This document shows positions 62,849 through 64,000 of a stretch of 64,000 nt of DNA, in pieces. The DNA is taken from positions 992,001-1,056,000 of the forward strand of contig NHNW01000005.1 in the NCBI GenBank assembly GCA_002786025.1, in the 5' to 3' direction. This DNA is from Zasmidium citrigriseum (taxonomy: Eukaryota; Ascomycota; Dothideomycetes; Mycosphaerellales; Mycosphaerellaceae). The position numbers were made by a program, and so were the translations under genes. The number at the start of each line of letters is the position of its first letter. The first letter of the stretch is position 1. Under the pieces are notes generated by a model. The model did not search any database and had not been told where the DNA came from. It worked only from the letters and a program-made list of their open reading frames with translations.

Positions 62849-63781
62849 ATGAAGCCAAATACTATCAAGTCGGAGAATGTGGAGCAGAGTGATCTGAGGC
62901 AAGAGGATGTCAAACAGGAGTACATACCGGAAGCGGACATCATGGGGGCATACTTGAAGCAGGAGGACATGAAGAAAGAGGACGAGCAGCAGAAGGAAAT
63001 CAAGCAGAAGGATCTGAAGCAGGAGGCAGTCGAGCAAGAGCATTTCGACCAGGAGCATGTCGAGCAAGGGACCGGCGAAGGCAACGTGGACCATGAACAG
63101 CAATTCCGTTTTCTCGATTTGCCAAAGGACGTACGCTACAACATCTATCGTCGTCTGCTCTTCAGAGAGGGCGGCATCCGTGTTCAATGGAGTCCTCAGC
63201 GCCGCAGCACGAAGTATGCAGTCATCGCACCCCACGCCGAGTCGAGGCTGTTCCCTGCAATACTGCATGTCAATCGTGAAATACACGACGAAGGTCAGTA
63301 ATTGAGGTGTGATTCTCAGCTCTGCGATCGCTGACACGACGAAGCGACTTCCGTCCTGTACGGCGCCAACGCTTTCTCTGGCGACTTCGCCGACCATGTT
63401 GTCCGCTTTGTCACTGCAATTGGCATCAATGCTCGTCACTTGCGTGATATTCGGTTTGAACGATTTGGTCAAGGTCAGAGGAACCGATTTCGCGACTTGC
63501 TCAAGGCGTTGAAGCAAGCCACGAAATTGACTAAGCTCCAGGTCCCTTACGCAATACTGGACACTTTCAATGAGCAAGATGCATATCGGCAGAAGACGAT
63601 GGCGCAGACGCTCTTACCACTGTTCAAGATGCTGAAGGACCACCAGCGCAACGAGGCGGATGGCGAGGTGCGCACTGTAGAAGACGTCTTCTCGGTCATT
63701 GGTGCCCAAGACTGGTCAAAGAAGCAGAGGAAGAAGTTCGAGGGTGCAGTGAAAGCGAATTTAAAGAAGCTTTTGAAGTGA
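62849..63781 (+). CDS. F-box/2EXR-like protein, cluster member 3, with charged repeat N-terminus
   Basis: Two exons, 62849-63293 and 63345-63781, with a 51 nt intron (GTCAGT donor, GCTGAC branch, GAAG acceptor); 293 residues. The first 85 residues are an imperfect repeat of a short charged unit (LRQEDVKQEY, LKQEDMKKED, LKQEAVEQEH), likely helical or disordered and absent in the neighbours. Then follow QFRFLDLPKDVRYNIYRRLL, ILHVNREIHDEG and, after the intron, ATSVLYGANAFSGDF with FVTAIGINARHLRDIRFERF. The C-terminus is basic. The start is the first ATG of the frame; a basic upstream extension is possible. Confidence 0.78.
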
Positions 63782-64000
63782 TCGTCGAATCGATCAGATT
63801 CCTTCGCCCTTATTGGCGATGAACTAGGACGCGAAGCTGGCATGTGAATGAAGCTTGTTTTGACGCTAGCGTTGCTTGCGAAACTCAAATTCGAACGATT
63901 CTCTTCTTTGCCGCCCTCGCTCTTCCCAAATCTACAAGTCGCATCACCACATCAGTCGTCTTGGTCAATCATGTCACTGCCGTCAGTAATCCCAGGACCT

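Noticed and set aside
1..64000. CRISPR arrays, rRNA genes, transposase or reverse-transcriptase genes
   Set aside because: None found by reading: no regularly spaced repeats and no typical motifs in any long frame.

Overview
The window looks like nuclear DNA of a filamentous ascomycete (Pezizomycotina). Genes are compact, on both strands, mostly with no introns or with 45-95 nt introns that have GT...AG ends and an RCTRAC-like branch site. The gene content is typical of such fungi: a HET-domain protein, a NACHT (NLR-like) protein with a fungal STAND N-terminus, a Dal5-type MFS carrier, a D-serine dehydratase and many filamentous-fungus-only proteins of unknown function. Dothideomycetes (Mycosphaerella-like) is my best guess, mainly because two short introns share an introner-like sequence, but the lineage is an inference.

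Layout. 0-5 kb: NACHT/STAND protein and COG5. 6-12 kb: EMG1/NEP1 rRNA methyltransferase with a long first intron, a 2.4 kb gap, and a four-exon C2H2/Cys-rich protein. 13-17.3 kb: a degenerate metallo-beta-lactamase-fold protein, an MFS transporter, and a tRNA-Ser(TGA) gene. This tRNA carries its usual anticodon-loop intron plus a second, 54 nt insertion with spliceosomal GT...AG ends in the variable arm. The first 32 nt of that insertion are identical to the start of a probable 5'-leader intron of the neighbouring MFS gene. 18-27.5 kb: a vacuolar TRP-channel gene split by one in-frame TAA, two conserved unknown proteins, D-serine dehydratase and TAN1 (a tRNA-Ser/Leu acetylation factor). 29-33 kb: an APH-fold protein with a degenerate catalytic loop, and protein disulfide isomerase with HDEL. 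33-37.5 kb: two tandem paralogues of an F-box/2EXR-like family and a secreted SnoaL-like protein. 38-51 kb: a small hydrophilic protein, a HET protein, then housekeeping genes (GAR1, an NSUN RNA methyltransferase, a rhomboid protease, DHH1, histone H1). 51-59 kb: MSS4 PIP kinase, a BTB protein and a three-KH RNA-binding protein. 60-64 kb: three tandem members of another F-box/2EXR-like family.

Most genes are single-copy housekeeping genes with no operon-like logic. Several serve RNA metabolism (EMG1, TAN1, GAR1, NSUN, DHH1, the KH protein), probably by chance. The accessory parts are the NACHT and HET genes and the two groups of expanded small proteins. No transposon with coding capacity, CRISPR array or rRNA gene was seen. 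Exon boundaries come from reading splice signals and frame by eye; no transcript evidence was available.
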